Shown: positions 19,459-29,941, counted from the stretch's first letter. The stretch is DNA of 38,128 bases from Streptomyces thinghirensis (GCA_021502835.1 JAKFGP010000039.1:1-38128); one strand, 5' to 3'. Numbers and translations are program-made. The notes: generated by a model not told the origin, from the sequence alone.

Positions 19459-19800
19459 TCACTCTTCGGGGACCAGGCTCACACCGCGGCGGGCTGCGTC
19501 CTCGGCCAGCTGGGGTAGGCCATGGCGGCCGGAGTCATCTCCCCATTCGGACAGAGCCAGAAGCAGGACCAGTTCATCGCGGCCCTGGGACACCTGGCAC
19601 GGCAGGCCGGCCGCGGTCACGGCCGCCACCAGGTCCCCGGCTGACGTCCCGGCGCAGCGGGCTGCCACGGTGCGGCGCAGGTCCTCGAAGCCCCGCTGGT
19701 ACAGCTCACTGGCTTCGTGCGGGAGCAGCATCAGGTCGGCGTCGTGGCGGTCCGGGGCGGCCGCGGCCAGGTCGAGGAGGCGCTGCGTGGTCGTCATCAT
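19459..19800 (-). CDS. Hypothetical protein, 113 aa, intact
   Basis: An uninterrupted frame starts MMTTTQRLLDLAAAAPDRHD and contains LLPHEASELYQRGFEDLRRT and GRDELVLLLALSEWGDDSGR, ending LVPEE. It is mostly helical by appearance, with no signal or membrane segment. GAAGGG lies ten bases before the start. The function is not recognised. It sits between the PAPS-reductase-like gene and the HTH gene on the same strand. Confidence 0.65.
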   Translation of the reverse strand: MMTTTQRLLDLAAAAPDRHDADLMLLPHEASELYQRGFEDLRRTVAARCAGTSAGDLVAAVTAAGLPCQVSQGRDELVLLLALSEWGDDSGRHGLPQLAEDAARRGVSLVPEE

Positions 19801-19836
19801 CAGCAGTATGCCCTTCAGGCGGGATCGTCGGGCGTG

Positions 19837-20861
19837 TCAGTGGGGAGCGGTGCAGCCGTCGCACAGGGCACGGCCGGCGCGGCGGGCCAGCTCCGGCTTC
19901 TTGCGCGGTTCGCGCCTCAGTGCCTGGCGGACCTGCGTCTGCAGGGCGGTGAAGTCCGGTCCGTCGTCCGGGCAGACGATGCCGGGGTCGGGGGCCTCGC
20001 AGTGTGCGGCGTGCCGGATCAGGTCGGTGATCCGCCAGTCCGGGCGGAAGCTGTCGCCACGCGTCTCGTTCGGCCTCGGCGTACAGGGCGGCCAGCCGCG
20101 GCCGCCGCCCGATGGTGAGCAGCAGGTCGCGGCGGGAGGCGAAGACGCACAGCGAGCAGGAGCAGCGGGAGGTGCCCAGCCAGTCGCCGGCGCCGGGTAC
20201 GGAGTCGTAGGTCCAGCAGGAGGGTACCGGCGCATCGGCGTGCCACTCCTTGACCGCGTCGGTCGTCCAGTCCTTGACGGGCAGCCACTCGTCGAGGATC
20301 CGTGCGCTGTTGGCCTGCACGGTGCGGAAGGCCGGGCGCTTCTTGCGGTCGGCTCCCTCGTCGCTGCGCAGGCCCAGGACCTTCAGGATCCGTACGGGCC
20401 GGCCGAGCTCGCGGGTCAGGCGGCTGACCATCGGTGTCCAGGCGCTGGAGACGACGCCTTCCTTGGCGGCCTTGCGGCAGTACAGGCTGCCCGTGCGGGG
20501 AACCGCCCGTAGGCCGCGATCTCGGTGAGCAGGCTGTGCGGCATCCGTGTGCCGTCCGGGCCCGGCAGCGTGCGGGTGACCTCGACGTGCCGGTCGGCCG
20601 GCACTCCGAAAGCGGCGCTCTGCAGCGCGGCGAGCTCGGAAACCCCCGGGTAGCGGACGCCGTCGAGACGACCGGCGGCCACTCCAGCACTCCGAGGCTG
20701 GAGTGGTAGGAGATCACCCGGTCGTCGACGCCGGCGGCTCGGGCGGCGTCCATGAAGACGGCCATCATGACCGCGCTGTCCTTGCCGCCGGACAGCTGAG
20801 GTGCGAGGAGATCGTACGAGGTCAGGTCGGGTGAGGTGGGCGCAGCGGAACGCGAAGCCAT
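19837..20861 (-). CDS. PAPS-reductase-like ATP pyrophosphatase family protein, frameshifted
   Basis: The start at 20861 gives MASRSAAPTSPDLTSYDLLA followed by the PP-loop SGGKDSAVMMAVF (residues 24-29 SGGKDS) of the PAPS reductase/adenine alpha-hydrolase superfamily. Then, over frame changes, come YPGVSELAALQSAAFGVPAD, RFPRTGSLYCRKAAKEGVV, RILKVLGLRSDEGADRKKRP and a cysteine cluster (SRCSCSLCVFASRRDLLL). The C-terminus ends ALCDGCTAPH, adding two more Cys. Such stand-alone plasmid or phage members resemble DndC-type DNA sulfur proteins and sulfate-reduction enzymes. The neighbouring Mom-family gene suggests a DNA modification role, which is inference. Confidence 0.75.
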
Positions 20862-20889
20862 GACAGAACTCCAGTGGGGGCGCAAGAAC

Positions 20890-21846
20890 TGGGTGGTGGG
20901 ACGGGTGGGGCGAGCCGGCGGGCGCCGGTGCGGAGAGCCGCTCCGGGCCGCCGTGTGCTCGGGGTCGGGGCATTTGGGGTAGGGCGGGAGCGAGGGGGAC
21001 GCCGAGCTTGATGTCCCTCCCCGTTCGCGCCGGGTACGGCCGAGCCGGAAGACCCAACGGTGGGCACCGCGGTGGCGGACGTTGCGGGCGCCAATCGCCG
21101 CCAGGGCCTCGTGCAGCCACCGCGCCGGGTCGCACCCGGTCCGGGGCCGCGGCGCACCGAGCGCCAGGAGCTGAGCGGTGGCGTACTCATAGCCCTGCTC
21201 CTGGCGGCGGATCTTCTGCGCCGTCCGGTCGTGGAAGACGGTGCCGTCCGGCAGGAGCTTCACGGTGCGGGCGGTCGCACGGCCGGTGTACAGGGCGTTC
21301 GTCGCCGCATAGATCGTCCCGACGTGCCCGGGCATGACCAGGAGTCCGGAGGCGGTCCGCCGCGGCACCGGGTCGGCGAACGAGACGACACCGCGCACTC
21401 CCCTGGGCGAGCAGGGAGGTCGAAGCAGCGGGCGAGGAACCAGCTCGCGGTGTTGCCGGGGCACTCGTCCAGCAGGACGAAGCGGGAACACTCCACGGAC
21501 TCGGTGAAGGGGCGCAGCTCCGGCAGTGGTTTGGTGAGAACGGCCGTGTTCACCAGGTACTCCGAACGCGGCGACGCCGTTGAGCCGGCGGCCGCCGTCG
21601 GCGGTGTCGTACGAGGCCGAACTGCACCTTCACCGCGGGATAGGAACGGGAGTAGTGGTGGGCGAGCACAAACGCCTTGCCGGGCTCTTCGTCGGGGATG
21701 ACGTCCACGTCGTAGCGCCGGGCGTCAAAGCCCCGGTCCCGGACATGCCGCCAGGAGTGCTTCCCCGCGCGCCACCGCTGGCACCAGGGGGACGTGGTCG
21801 GCATCTCTGCGAGGTTCTCGAACGGAAGCGGCTCCTGCACCGGCAT
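20890..21846 (-). CDS. Mom-family DNA adenine modification protein, frameshifted
   Basis: The start ATG (21846) overlaps the previous stop (TGATG). In order I see GKAFVLAHHYSRSYPAVKVQ, then NTAVLTKPLPELRPFTESVE with CSRFVLLDECPGNTASWFLA, then GVVSFADPVPRRTASGLLV followed by PGHVGTIYAATNALYTGRA, and HEALAAIGARNVRHRGAHRW. These are the hallmarks of the GNAT-fold Mom family, whose phage Mu founder converts adenine in DNA to a methylcarbamoyl form that blocks restriction. Frames change near 21540, 21420 and probably 21010. The C-terminal end is uncertain because the present frame runs into the next gene. It is likely an anti-restriction modification protein. Confidence 0.8.
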
Positions 21847-22401
21847 CACGGCGTCTCCCCGCGTGCCGGGTCCACCGCAGGAGAGGAGCTGGCGAAGAGG
21901 GAGAGCTGCCCGTCCGGATCCGGCGCGGCCGCCGTACCGGGCGCAGCCCGCCGGCCGTCGGGGCTGCGCTTCGCAGTCTTCGGTGGCCTGGCCAGCCTGC
22001 CCTCGTCGCTGTCGCCGTCGGCGTCGGCGGCGATGTGGGTGTGGGTGCAGGGGGCAGGTCCACCGGCAGGGGCGCTCGCTGGAGCGGTACCGGATCACGG
22101 CGACGACGAACCCGTCGCGGTCGGTCATGGTGCCGGCGTCGTCGTCGACGCGGGGGCCGTTGGTGCTGACGCACTGGTCGTGGTGGCCGGACCTGCAGGG
22201 GTGGCAGGTGCCGCGCTCGCACGAGCACCAGCGGTGGAATCCGTGAGGGTAGGCGGCATCGATGCGGCGCAGCGCTTTGGTCCAGGCGTTCGCGCGGACC
22301 CAGGCACCTTCCGCGTCGCTCATCGGGGAGGTAAGTGGGACGGGTATGGGGTCGAGGATGCCCATGATCGAGGCGCCCACGTAACGCAGCCAGGTGGTCA
22401 T
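21846..22401 (-). CDS. DUF6248-like Cys-rich protein, one frameshift
   Basis: The start ATG 22401 is preceded by GGAGAG. The sequence MGILDPIPVPLTSPMSDAEG, AWTKALRRIDAAYPHGFHRW, then CSCERGTCHPCRSGHHDQC, VDDDAGTMTDRDGFVVAVIR and ERPCRWTCPLHPHPH follow, which I associate, from memory, with the DUF6248 family of Streptomyces. The closely spaced Cys and His residues suggest zinc binding. After a frame change the C-terminus ends LFASSSPAVDPARGETP, and its TGA overlaps the mom-like ATG. The function is unknown. Confidence 0.65.
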
Positions 22402-22424
22402 GTCGTCTCTCCAACCGGGGAGGT

Positions 22425-22963
22425 TCAGGTGAGGGGAGCTGGGCGGTGCAGCTCGAGGTCAGGGCGTGCCAGTGCGGCTCGAAGTTCTTGTCCTGTTTGT
22501 CGATCACGCGGGCGGGCGCGGTGGCGAACAGTTCCTCGGCCATCGGCCACGCCTGGCCGCGGGGGCGGAGCCAGGCGCGGGCGCGTCCGTACACCGGGTC
22601 GTGTTCGACGTCGACGCCGTGCCGCCCGGAGACGGAGACCAGCCGACGGGCCAGCTGCTGGGGGCGGCCGGTGTCGACGCGCTCGGTGGAGCGCATCACC
22701 GGGCGCCGCCCGCCGTCGGCCGACACCAGGAACAGCCGCCGCACGCGGTACAGCGCCCACGGCATGTCCAGCTCCCGCTCGAACGCCTGAAGGCACGCCC
22801 GGTCCCGCGGCCGCGCGCGGTCGAAGAACTCCAGCAGGCTCCTGCGGCCGTACAGCTTCGCGTTGGGGTTGAGGCTCATCGCCGTGTACTCCAGGCGCAG
22901 CACCTTCGCGGCGATGTCCGGGTGGGTGCGCATGCGCTCCAGGTGGGCGGGCAGGGCGCCCAT
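22425..22963 (-). CDS. Hypothetical protein in the Mom-like operon
   Basis: The frame from ATG 22963 reads MGALPAHLERMRTHPDIAAK, VLRLEYTAMSLNPNAKLYGR, FFDRARPRDRACLQAFEREL, MPWALYRVRRLFLVSADGG and FATAPARVIDKQDKNFEPHW. A change of frame near 22470 restores the end DLELHRPAPLT at 22425, 24 bases before the next start. No Shine-Dalgarno precedes the ATG, and the AT-rich CAATTCTCAATAACTTG lies just upstream, so the message could be leaderless or start elsewhere. I do not recognise a domain. Confidence 0.5.
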
Positions 22964-23099
22964 GGAGACGGGGAAGCGGCAAGTTATTGAGAATTGAGAC
23001 AGTGGTGCGACCTTTTCTGGAGGGTAGAGCCCGGCACTGGGCGGGAGGTGGTGCGCCGGGGCGTCGAGCGTTGTCAGAGCAGGGTGGTATCTGTGCCTC

Positions 23100-23661
23100 A
23101 TGAACATTGATCAGGCGGACCCTGCTGAGTTGGCTGCACTTCGTGCGGCGTTCGATGTCGATGACGGAGGTGAGTCGGCTCTTGGCCGGGAGGCGGTCCG
23201 TGCCTTTGAGGCAGAACACGGGATCGTGCTGCCCGAGCCCTATCGGACCTTCGTCGCGGAGATAGCGGACGGTTCGTCGTCCGGGCCGCCGGAGTATGGG
23301 CTGCTGCCGGTGGCGGAGCTGCCGGACGACTGGGGTGATGACGAGGAGGAACGGGACCTGAGTAAGCCGTTTCCGCTGGCCGAGGCATGGATGTGGGAGG
23401 AGGACGAGGCTCCGGCCGATGATGCCGACGAGCTCCTTGAGCAGGTCTATAACCAAGGCTCGATCGTGCTCGGCACCGACGGATGCGCGATGAATTGGCA
23501 TCTCATCGTCACTGGGCCTCACCGAGGTCACGTCTGGCTGATCAGCGACGTCGGTGCCGTCCCCCTTCGGGTCCCAGTTCGGGTTCACCACTGGGGGACC
23601 TGGCTTGCGGGGATGGGTCCGGCACTGGGCAGAGAACAAGCCTTGGTATGACGCTGCATGA
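23100..23661 (+). CDS. SMI1/KNR4 family protein (immunity-type), one frameshift
   Basis: The protein starts MNIDQADPAELAALRAAFDV and contains AVRAFEAEHGIVLPEPYRTF, VAEIADGSSSGPPEYGLLPV, GSIVLGTDGCAMNWHLIVTG and HVWLISDVGAVPF. This is the SMI1/KNR4 (SUKH) fold, used widely as immunity proteins against polymorphic toxins. The present frame ends at 23651, but removing one C from the CCCCC run at 23559-23563 gives the family-like end SQFGFTTGGPGLRGWVRHW, ENKPWYDAA, stopping at 23661. It is the only plus-strand gene in the accessory block, and no toxin gene is visible nearby. Confidence 0.8.
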
Positions 23662-23665
23662 CCTT

Positions 23666-24279
23666 CTAGGAGGGCGGTTGATCGTTGTCCCTACCTGCCC
23701 TGATCGACTGCATGAGCTGGGTAAGAGGGACGAAGCCGTCGGCCGTTCCGAGTTCTCTCGGAGTCGGGCCGGCCGGAGTGGGGGTGTCGGTGAGTCGCTC
23801 GGCGAGTGAAGCGACTGCTCCCGGTCGCCTTCGAGGGCCTCGCGTTCGTCGTCGGTGAGGTCGAGTTGTTCGAGCATCTGATCGATGCCGTCTCTCACAG
23901 CCAGGAGCTGTCCTCGGCTGGACTTCTTGGGGACGTAGAACGGGCAGCGCGCGCAGGCCAGTCGGTGGGGGCACTTGGCCAAGAAGTCGTAGCTGCAGTA
24001 GCCCTCGCCCAGGTCGTAGTACTTCCAGGGCTGTTCTCCGCCGGCGGCGGCTCCGGTGAGGATGGATTCGCGGTCGATCAGGACCTGGATGGTGCGCACG
24101 TTGCGGGCGAAGTAGTCGGCGCCGCGCAGTGAGACGGCGGCCAGGATCAGGTCGCCGTCGACGACGTCGTCGGCCCGGGCCACGCGTGCGTGAACGGGAT
24201 CGTGGAGTAACGGGGCATGGTCGGCGTCCTGGGGATAGCAGGTGACGACGGCTTCGAAGAATTCGACGTTCTCAGCCAC
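23666..24279 (-). CDS. Recombinase/integrase C-terminal-type protein (remnant or stand-alone)
   Basis: From ATG 24279 the first 65 residues (MAENVEFFEAVVTCYPQDAD, LILAAVSLRGADYFARNV) are not typical, but the rest matches the C-terminal tail of Streptomyces tyrosine-type recombinases: IQVLIDRESILTG, EQPWKYYDLGEGYCSYDFL, AKCPHRLACARCPFYVPKKS, SSRGQLLAVRDGIDQML and LTDDEREALEGD. The C...C..H...C..C cluster suggests a zinc site. No catalytic recombinase core is upstream. The end after a frame change near 23820 is LTDTPTPAGPTPRELG and DNDQPPS. It is either a truncated integrase or a domain recruited to a new protein. Confidence 0.55.
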
Positions 24280-24459
24280 GGGGGTGTCCTCTGGTTCTCG
24301 TCAGGGGTGGCATGGGTTTCCGGGCATGGAAGGCGGCTGGGCCTGGAGCAGGGAGAAGGGTCGCCATGAGGCCGGGCGGCGTACTGCTGGCCGGGCAGGC
24401 AGGGCGCGGCCGGCGGAAGGGGTGACTGCCGCTGGTGCGGCGGTGGGATCGCGCAGGGC

Positions 24460-24487
24460 GCGGCACCGGCCGGCGAACCGGTGCCGC
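24460..24487 (-). terminator. Perfect 10-bp hairpin after ssb
   Basis: GCGGCACCGG pairs with CCGGTGCCGC around an 8-base loop, beginning 24 bases beyond the ssb stop. This is a good candidate terminator for the ssb transcript. Confidence 0.65.
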
Positions 24488-24510
24488 ACCGGGTGGCGGT
24501 TGGGGGGCGG

Positions 24511-25035
24511 TCAGCGGCCGACGTGAAGGGGAGTGCCGTCGGCTGCTGCGGGGGAAGGAGTGTCGCCGGACCAGCCTGATGACCTTCGCTCATCCCACCG
24601 GGCGGGCGGGTTGCCCGGTCGTCTCGTGGCAGGGCGGGAGGAGGACGGCGGTGCCGGGGAGGGTGGTGCGGTGACCGGCGCGGCGGCGGCCGGGCTGGGC
24701 AGGCTGGTCTCGGTGTAGGCGATGCGCTGGCGCAGGCTGATGCCGATGTCGTCGGCGCTCAGGTAGACGGCGTTGTCCCGGATCTCGGTGATCCGTCCCT
24801 GACCTGGATGCTGACCCCGTTGACGAGGGACTCGGCGGCGTTTCGGGCCAGGGTGCGCCAAGCGGTGCACACGTAGCGGATCGGAGTGCCGTCACGCCAC
24901 TTCTGTGCGGCGGCGTCCCACCGGGCGGGTGTGTCGGTGAGGCGGAAGCGGCAGACGGCGATGCCGGATTCGGTGAAGCGGACTTCTACGTCTCCGGTGA
25001 CGGTGGCCGCTGACGTGGGTGACGGAAGGGGTCAT
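24511..25035 (-). CDS. Single-stranded DNA-binding protein, frameshifted
   Basis: The ATG at 25035 follows an excellent GGGAGGTGA. After the first residues (MTPSVTHVS) the OB-fold appears over two frame changes: GDVEVRFTESGIAVCRFRLT, DTPARWDAAAQKWRDGTPIR with YVCTAWRTLARNAAESL, then GRITEIRDNAVYLSADDIG. A proline/serine-rich tail (PSPAAAAPVTAPPSPAPPS) follows. The end PLHVGR lacks the acidic DDxPF tip of housekeeping SSB, as in many plasmid SSBs. It would protect single-stranded DNA during plasmid replication or transfer. It is driven by the CACTATTAT promoter just upstream and terminated at 24487-24460. Confidence 0.8.
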
Positions 25036-25040
25036 GTGAA

Positions 25041-25382
25041 TCACCTCCCTGAAGACAAATAATAGTGGGTTGAACTGTGGGTCAACCCCCAGTCGCCGCT
25101 CGCCGCCCTCGGGCTTGCCTCGTCGGACCAGAGCGTCACCTCCTCGCAGCGCAGGTCCCACCGGCGCAGTACCCACGCCCGGCCGGCCCTCTGTGTCGTG
25201 TGGGCGATGGGGGCGGCGACGCCGAAGCGCCGCAGCCATGAGCTGAGGATGTCGGCGGTCTCGGCGCCCGGCCATTCGCCGGTGCGGGCCTGGAGGTCGT
25301 CCATCAGTGCGGCCAGATCGATGACGGCCGCGCCTTCGGGCGTGGCCGGGTCCGGTGTGATCAGCACGGCAGGCTCCTTCAT
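25041..25382 (-). CDS. Hypothetical protein, 113 aa
   Basis: The frame MKEPAVLITPDPATPEGAAV, IDLAALMDDLQARTGEWPGA, DILSSWLRRFGVAAPIAHTT, RRWDLRCEEVTLWSDEASPR is uninterrupted. Its last codons (THYYLSSGR) are read from the ssb promoter, so either the promoter lies inside the gene or a missed frameshift hides an earlier stop. The function is not recognised. Confidence 0.55.
   Translation of the reverse strand: MKEPAVLITPDPATPEGAAVIDLAALMDDLQARTGEWPGAETADILSSWLRRFGVAAPIAHTTQRAGRAWVLRRWDLRCEEVTLWSDEASPRAASGDWGLTHSSTHYYLSSGR
25059..25086 (-). promoter_or_regulatory. CACTATTAT-family promoter P1 (ssb)
   Basis: On the minus strand TTGACC (25080-25085) is followed after 15 bases by TATTAT (25059-25064) within CACTATTATTTG. 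The spacer contains a second GTTCAACCCA that partly repeats GTTGACCCA. The ssb ATG lies 24 bases from the -10, leaving a short leader with a strong ribosome site. Confidence 0.7.
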
Positions 25383-25384
25383 GA

Positions 25385-25418
<34 letters not shown>

Positions 25419-25443
25419 TGCGGTGTGCGGGGAGAGGGACTGG

Positions 25444-26051
25444 TCACCCGTCCATGGGGGCGTTCCACAGGTCCATCAGCTGTTGTTGCCCGGGGGTGAG
25501 TGCGGCCGGGCGCAGCAGGCGTGTGCGCAGGACGGGCACGTCGACGCTGATGCCGGTGGGCACTTGGGGCCTGCCGGGCGGGTGGACGAGACGGTAGGTC
25601 CGCGTGTGGATCATCCAGGCCTCGTACCGGTCGGCGGGGCTGCCGCTGCGCGCGGTGTGGCCTTCGTCGGGGAGGGAGAGGGACACGGACAGGACGGGTC
25701 GGTGCACGGGCGTCCGGCTGGGTGGCCGGCCAGGACCGGGCGGCGGCGGTAGTGCGTCGCGGTGCCGTTGAGTATGGGGCAGTGCGCGGCGGTGTACGGC
25801 AGGCACTCGGGGTGCAGCGCCGGTTCGGGGGAGCAGCCCTGGACGACGTCGGCCGGACGGACGATCAGGTAGCACCGTTCGTCCAGGGGCTGGCCGCAGA
25901 TCTGGCACAGGCGCCGCAGGAAGGCGGTGAGGGCCCGGTCGGCGTGCAGGCTGCCGAAGGCGGCATGGCCGCCGTGGACCAGGGACACCCACGGCACGAC
26001 CAGGCCGCCTGCCCGAGGCCGGCGCGCACAGCGTTGGGGTATCGAGTGCAT
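25444..26051 (-). CDS. Hypothetical protein with zinc-finger-like CxxC, one frameshift
   Basis: The protein reads MHSIPQRCARRPRAGGLVVP, WVSLVHGGHAAFGSLHADRA, LCQICGQPLDERCYLIVRPA, ALHPECLPYTAAHCPIL and GRPCTDPSCPCP, then, one frame over, VSVSLPDEGHTARSG, DRYEAWMIHTRTYRLVHPPG and LTPGQQQLMDLWNAPMDG. The CxxC, HPEC and CP spacing suggests a metal-binding domain seen in several Streptomyces plasmid proteins of unknown role. It belongs to the ParB-led gene string. Confidence 0.6.
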
Positions 26052-26091
26052 CTGTCTTTTCCTTCTGGTTCGGGGGCGGGGCGAGTGGGCG

Positions 26092-26511
26092 TCAGTTGCC
26101 GGGCGGTGGGGGAGGGCCGGTCAGGAGGTCGTCCCAGTTGGCGTAGTGGCAGCCGGTTGCCTCGTGCAGGCGAAGGTGCAGCCAGGACAGGTCCTGTCCG
26201 GTGCGGATGACGGCTTCGGCGCCGATGGCGGCGGCGCGTGGGTAGACCGTGTCGTCGTCTGTGCCGGTGAGTGCGAGGACCAGGCCGGGGCGCTGGGGCA
26301 TGTGGCGCAGCGTGAACGCGGTGTAGCTGCGCTCGTCCAGGATCACGAGCGGGGCAAGCCGGTACTCCTCGGCGCTGAACAGCGGCGAAGGCATGCGTCG
26401 CAGGGGAACCGTGCAGGGCAGCAGGCCGACCGGGTCGGCTTCCGGGCTGTCGCTGATGACGAGCACCGGCGTTCGCGCCCGGTCCCCGGGCGCTGGCGCT
26501 GAGTTGGTCAT
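26092..26511 (-). CDS. Hypothetical protein, 139 aa, intact
   Basis: The uninterrupted frame starts MTNSAPAPGDRARTPVLVIS and includes PVGLLPCTVPLRRMPSPLFS, APLVILDERSYTAFTLRHMP, GLVLALTGTDDDTVYPRAAA and WLHLRLHEATGCHYANWDDL. The alternating hydrophobic strands and helices look like a compact alpha/beta domain. No family is recognised. It is in the same direction as its neighbours. Confidence 0.65.
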   Translation of the reverse strand: MTNSAPAPGDRARTPVLVISDSPEADPVGLLPCTVPLRRMPSPLFSAEEYRLAPLVILDERSYTAFTLRHMPQRPGLVLALTGTDDDTVYPRAAAIGAEAVIRTGQDLSWLHLRLHEATGCHYANWDDLLTGPPPPPGN

Positions 26512-26730
26512 GGGTGCGGAGCGTCGTTTTCGTCGTCGGGGAGGAACGCAGGGCCGGGCAGGCGGGGCGGGGCGAACCGCGTGGGCAGCCCCCGCCCGCC
26601 CGTGCCCACGGGTCAGAAGCGGGGGCGGTCAGTCGTGTGGCGTGTTCGCGGCGGGGTCGTCGGTTGCCGGGTGGGGCCATTGCCAGCTGCCGTGGTGGAG
26701 GTCTGTCCAGCGGCAGGCGCCGTCCGGGTT

Positions 26731-27224
26731 TCACTTGACGCGCACGGGGCCCCAGCCGCCGGTCGGGTCGGTGCGGCGGATCGCCGCCGGGCGGCCGAGG
26801 AGGTGGGTGCGCCGCAGGTTGCTGCCGTCGAGCTGGGGGGCCTGGCCGTGCTGGTCCAGGGCTTGGAGTACGTCGGCGAGCAGCGCCCAGAGCTGGTCGG
26901 GGTCCTGGAGCAGGTTGCGGATGCGGCGGTCGGAGGTGACGATCCGGCGGGCGGCTTCGTCGCCGCGGCGGTACCAGGTGCCGTTGCCCGGCGCCGCCCG
27001 CACGGCGGTGCTCAGTTCCTTCACGTCCGGGCTGGCCGGTTGTCCGGGATGGGTGAGGATGCGGAACGTCTCACCCATGGCCAGGTAGTAGGCGGCTTCG
27101 TGGGCCGGCTTCAGCGGGAGGTCGCCTGCGTTGGCGGGTGACGGCTCGGACAGGGGGCGCACTGCAGCTCATGTCGCTGGCGTCCGCTCGGGCGGCTGCG
27201 ACGGCGCCGGGGGAGATGATCATG
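26731..27224 (-). CDS. Hypothetical protein, start uncertain
   Basis: The secure part is PLSEPSPANAGDLPLKPAHE, AAYYLAMGETFRILTHPGQP, DEAARRIVTSDRRIRNLLQD and LWALLADVLQALDQHGQA, ending WGPVRVK at a TGA (26731-26733). The start may be ATG 27224 (MIISPGAVAAARADASDMSC) joined by a frame change near 27165, or ATG 27162. Beyond the TGA the same frame continues NPDGACRWTDLHHGSWQWPH, which looks protein-like, so the stop could be a TGG misread. The function is unknown. Confidence 0.55.
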
Positions 27225-27350
27225 GTCGTCTCTGCTTTCTGGGGACGGTCGTGCGGAGAGGGAAGCGGCCCCGCTCTGAGGGCTGTTGGGACCGCCGGGC
27301 AGGACAGGATGGCGAGCGCTCTGCCCTGCCCGGCGAGCCAAGGGGGGCGG

Positions 27351-27722
27351 TCAGTCCTCGATGAGCTCCAGGCAGGAGAGCGGGACGCCGTTGCCGGGCA
27401 GCCGGTACCGCTTGGTGCCCTCGGGGATGCGGTGGCGGCTGCGGGGGTCGGTGCGCAGCAGCCGGGTGGAGTCCTCGTCCAGCAGGAAGCCCGCGCGCGT
27501 GCCGGTGCGGTTGCGTTCCTGGACGGTGCCGGTGAGCCTGCGCAGGCAGGCCGGGCGCAGCGAGTCGGTGATCCGGGCTCGGGAGCCCGCCGTGATGCCG
27601 TTGTAGGCGGCGGAGTCCAGTTCACGCAGCCGCGTCGCGCACGCTTCCTGCACGGCTGCGACGGCGGAGGTGTCGGGCAGCTGGCTGATGTAGGCGCGGA
27701 CCTCGCTGATGCCGAGGGGCAT
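27351..27722 (-). CDS. Hypothetical protein, 123 aa, intact
   Basis: The frame MPLGISEVRAYISQLPDTSA, VAAVQEACATRLRELDSAAY, NGITAGSRARITDSLRPACL, GTRAGFLLDEDSTRLLRTDP and GNGVPLSCLELIED is unbroken and preceded by AGGTGAAG. It starts seven bases after the ParB-like stop, so it is very likely in that operon. No domain is recognised. Confidence 0.68.
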   Translation of the reverse strand: MPLGISEVRAYISQLPDTSAVAAVQEACATRLRELDSAAYNGITAGSRARITDSLRPACLRRLTGTVQERNRTGTRAGFLLDEDSTRLLRTDPRSRHRIPEGTKRYRLPGNGVPLSCLELIED

Positions 27723-27728
27723 GGCACT

Positions 27729-29299
<1,571 letters not shown>

Positions 29300-29356
29300 G
29301 TGGCTCTCCCTCTCCTTGCCTCGGCGGCGAATGAGCGGGTCCAATCCGCGTAACTC

Positions 29357-29368
29357 AAATAATAGTGA
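29357..29368 (-). promoter_or_regulatory. CACTATTAT-family promoter P2 (ParB-like operon)
   Basis: CACTATTATTTGAG on the minus strand carries the -10 TATTAT at 29359-29364, about 60 bases before the ParB-like ATG. The TTCACA -35 of the other members is not evident here, and only a weak dyad (GCGG/CCGC) follows. Confidence 0.6.
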
Positions 29369-29383
29369 CTATTTCTCTGATGG

Positions 29384-29811
29384 CTAGACACCATCTGACC
29401 TGCGCAGATGCCGGGTGCGGCCATTGCTGCACAGCTCGTCCAGCACCCCGGGGAGAGGCGGACCGGGTGGCCGGCGCCACCCTCGGTGCAGACACCAAGG
29501 TGTCCGCACGGACCGGCGGTCAGTGGCTGATGCGGGTGACCGCGCGGGTGGGGAGGTGGACGCGCAAGGACGTCCCCGTGGCCGGGCGGGTCAAGTACCG
29601 CGAGCCGGTTGAGCGCTGCAACCAGTTCCGGGTCGGCGAAGACCTCTTCGGCCAGCGCGGCTTCCCCCACGGGCACGGCGGTCACCGTGGTCCGGGCGGG
29701 CCGGAGATCAGGCATGTCCTCGGTGTCCGAGAAGGCGGCGACGAAAGGGCTCCAGCCCAGGTCATCCCGTCGGCCGCGCGCCGTTCCAGTGGTGGTGAAG
29801 TAGGCGGCCAC
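29384..29811 (-). CDS. Hypothetical protein, frameshifted
   Basis: Protein-like pieces are MAAYFTTTGTARGRRDDLGW, SPFVAAFSDTEDMPDLRPAR, GEAALAEEVFADPELVAALN, then LTRPATGTSLRVHLPTRAVT in a second frame and VLDELCSNGRTRHLRRSDGV ending at TAG 29384. If the frames are not joined, the current reading runs through promoter P2. The start may be upstream. The function is unknown. Confidence 0.4.
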
Positions 29812-29857
29812 CGCCGGGCGTCCGTCGCCGGGCTGCCCGGCGCAAGCCTCACCCGGC

Positions 29858-29941
29858 TCACCACACCTGCCGCCACGCCTCCTCCGTGGCCGCCAGTACC
29901 TCGATGACCAGCGTATCCAGCTCCCTGGGGGCGAGGTTCAC
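29858..29941 (-). CDS. 27-residue micro-protein
   Basis: A GTG start behind GGGAGG with seven-base spacing opens an intact 27-codon frame, VNLAPRELDTLVIEVLAATE, EAWRQVW. It is acidic with a hydrophobic helix face. It lies between larger genes on the same strand. Confidence 0.4.
   Translation of the reverse strand: MNLAPRELDTLVIEVLAATEEAWRQVW

Noticed and set aside
20019..21491. Apparent in-frame fusion of the Mom-like and PAPS-reductase-like genes
   Set aside because: The junction is a low-complexity run between two complete domains, with a proper ATG for the second, so a single-base error that hides the first stop is simpler.
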